From Nitrospinaceae bacterium UBA3496 (lineage in GTDB: Bacteria > UBA8248): a stretch of DNA of 64,000 nucleotides. This document shows, piece after piece, positions 62,702 through 64,000 of this stretch. The notes below the pieces were generated by a model. That model saw only the letters and a list, made by a program, of their open reading frames with translations, ran no database searches and had not been told where the DNA came from. A program made the translations under genes and the position numbers. Each line of letters begins with the position of its first letter. The stretch's first letter is position 1. Location of the stretch: positions 21,657 through 85,656 of the forward strand of contig DFQF01000027.1 in the NCBI GenBank assembly GCA_002377645.1. The letters are read 5' to 3'.

Positions 62702-64000
62702 TTATTTTACAATTATATTTACAAGCCGTCCTTTAACCACTATATGCTTTACGATTTTTTTCCCTTCCAAATATGTACTAGAAACTTTTTCAGCTTTTTC
62801 AATTAAAACATTATCTTCTTCATCGGGTAGAGCTTGAAACGTTCTTCTTGTCTTCCCATTAATTTGCACTACGAACTCTTTTTCTTCTGACGAAATAGCA
62901 CTTTCATCAACATCTGGCCATTTCTCCATGAAAATACTTTGCGAAGAACGAGATTTGTCTAACAAACTCCAGAGTTCTTCACAAAGGTGAGGAGCCATAG
63001 GAGCCATACAGAAAAGCAAAATTTCTGAGGCTTCTCTTTGAACAGGGAGTTCTGCTTGCGAGTTATTTCGAATTGAAGAACATAATTCCATAACTCTTGC
63101 GACAGCTGTATTAAACGAAAAAGTTCTTTCGTAGACTTCTGTTACATATTGTAAAGTAAAATGAGCATCTCTTCTCAATTTTTTACCTTGTTCGGAAAGA
63201 GAAGAAGAATCTATCTCCAAAAATGAAATATTTCTCCAAGAATCTATTCTTTCAGAAAATGTACTCCAAAGCCTCTGCAAAAAACGATGAATTCCTATCA
63301 ACCCATCTTCACGCCATTCCTTATCTCTTTCTGGAGGACCAATAAAAAGAGTATATAATCTTCCAGCATCAGCACCATATTTTCCTGTACATTCTTCTAT
63401 AGAAACTCCATTCAACTTACTCTTACTCATCACTGACATTTCCCCTACCACAGCATCTCCTACTTCATACCCACTTCCATTTGGGCCTTCTTTTATAATC
63501 ACATGATTTTTCTCATCCACGTTACTATATGGCACCCAAGTCAACCCTCTACTTTCTTTAAGTCTAAACGCAGTTCTGCAAACCATCCCTTGTGTGAATA
63601 GATTTTCAAAAGGTTCCTCAAACGAGACATATCCCATATCAAACAAAACTTTCGTAAAGAAGCGAGAATATAGAAGATGCATAATTGCATGCTCTGCCCC
63701 ACCTATATACTGACTTACTGGCATCCATGAGTTAACTTCATTTTGATCGAAAATTTGATTTTCTAACCTAGGAGAAATAAATCGCAGGAAATACCAAGAA
63801 GAATCAACAAAAGTATCCATAGTATCTGTTTCTCTTCTAGCAGGCTTACCTGTAATAGGACTAATCAAATTCAAAAAATCTTTACTGAAACTTAGAGGAT
63901 TCCCACCTCGACCCGTAAATTCAACATCCCTAGGATGAACAACTGGAAGATGCTCATCTGGAACTGGATTAAAAGAACCATCCTCTTCATAGATAACAGG
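62702..64000 (-). CDS. leuS: Leucyl-tRNA synthetase, C-terminal half (runs off right edge)
   Basis: The frame is open from 64000 to a stop at 62702, giving about 433 residues of LeuRS. Visible are a GRGGNPL editing/catalytic boundary segment, the conserved DTMDTFVDSSWYFLRF, IGGAEHAIMHLLYSRF, the KMSKS region (here VMSKSKLNG), the anticodon-binding helices and the C-terminal domain ending LVNIIVK. The HIGH motif lies outside the window. It is transcribed toward the VOC gene with a gap of about 120 bases. Confidence 0.95.
   Translation of the reverse strand, partial: PVIYEEDGSFNPVPDEHLPVVHPRDVEFTGRGGNPLSFSKDFLNLISPITGKPARRETDTMDTFVDSSWYFLRFISPRLENQIFDQNEVNSWMPVSQYIGGAEHAIMHLLYSRFFTKVLFDMGYVSFEEPFENLFTQGMVCRTAFRLKESRGLTWVPYSNVDEKNHVIIKEGPNGSGYEVGDAVVGEMSVMSKSKLNGVSIEECTGKYGADAGRLYTLFIGPPERDKEWREDGLIGIHRFLQRLWSTFSERIDSWRNISFLEIDSSSLSEQGKKLRRDAHFTLQYVTEVYERTFSFNTAVARVMELCSSIRNNSQAELPVQREASEILLFCMAPMAPHLCEELWSLLDKSRSSQSIFMEKWPDVDESAISSEEKEFVVQINGKTRRTFQALPDEEDNVLIEKAEKVSSTYLEGKKIVKHIVVKGRLVNIIVK

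Overview
The window is a gene-dense, visibly AT-rich (roughly two thirds A+T by eye) chromosomal segment of a Gram-negative bacterium. Evidence for an outer membrane and periplasm is the set of lipobox proteins (LolB-like, TPR, PEGA and LpoA-like), CtpA, UppP and DedA. Gene order (rpsF-ssb-rpsR-rplI-dnaB; pth-rplY-prs-ispE; aroB-aroQ-pepP-efp; rplU-rpmA-obg-proB-nadD-rsfS) resembles Proteobacteria in the wide sense, closest to the former Deltaproteobacteria. The AT bias, tiny intergenic gaps and many ATGA overlaps suggest a streamlined, possibly marine, lineage; that placement is inference. I saw no tRNA, rRNA, CRISPR array, insertion sequence, phage gene or attachment site. No stretch over 300 bases lacks a gene; the largest gaps are 42398-42647 and 19340-19579.

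Layout. 1-11.3 kb (minus strand): ribosomal/replication operon (dnaB partial, rplI, rpsR, ssb, rpsF), a membrane pyrophosphatase, pth-rplY-prs-ispE, then an overlapping LolB-like/TPR/DciA-like/PlsC group. 11.5-15.4 kb (plus): phosphomannomutase, DedA, GDP-mannose pyrophosphorylase and UppP, an envelope-carbohydrate operon. 15.4-19.3 kb (minus): NIPSNAP, efp, pepP, aroQ, aroB. 19.6-21.5 kb (plus): an LpoA-like lipoprotein. 21.6-36.1 kb (minus): SDR, dusB, tsaD, ctpA, tkt, eno, nrdR, rpiB, DksA-like, rsfS, nadD, proB, obg, rpmA, rplU, PEGA lipoprotein, hydroxyacid dehydrogenase. 36.2-44.1 kb: mixed metabolic and tRNA-modification genes. 44.3-48.7 kb (plus): a 2-oxoacid dehydrogenase (E1a, E1b, E2) plus a CitE-like lyase, without E3. 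48.7-56.2 kb: peptidase, cupin, FAD oxidoreductase, methyltransferase, GNAT, MqnD-like protein, Nudix, TPR. 56.3-62.6 kb (minus): cupin, glcF, glcE, glcD, an LDH2-type dehydrogenase and a VOC protein, read as a 2-hydroxyacid (glycolate-type) oxidation cluster. 62.7-64 kb: the 3' part of leuS.

Most genes are housekeeping. The strongest unusual signals are two genes whose reading frames appear to need an AUU (or AUC) start, rsfS and a Nudix hydrolase, with good Shine-Dalgarno sequences in front; a widespread use of TTG starts; terminator-type hairpins folded across stop codons; a close tandem pair of DnaA-box sequences in an intergenic gap; and two metabolic clusters (oxoacid dehydrogenase plus CitE-like; glcDEF plus LDH2 plus VOC plus cupin) whose real substrates cannot be read from sequence. 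I found no clear new defence or mobile system.
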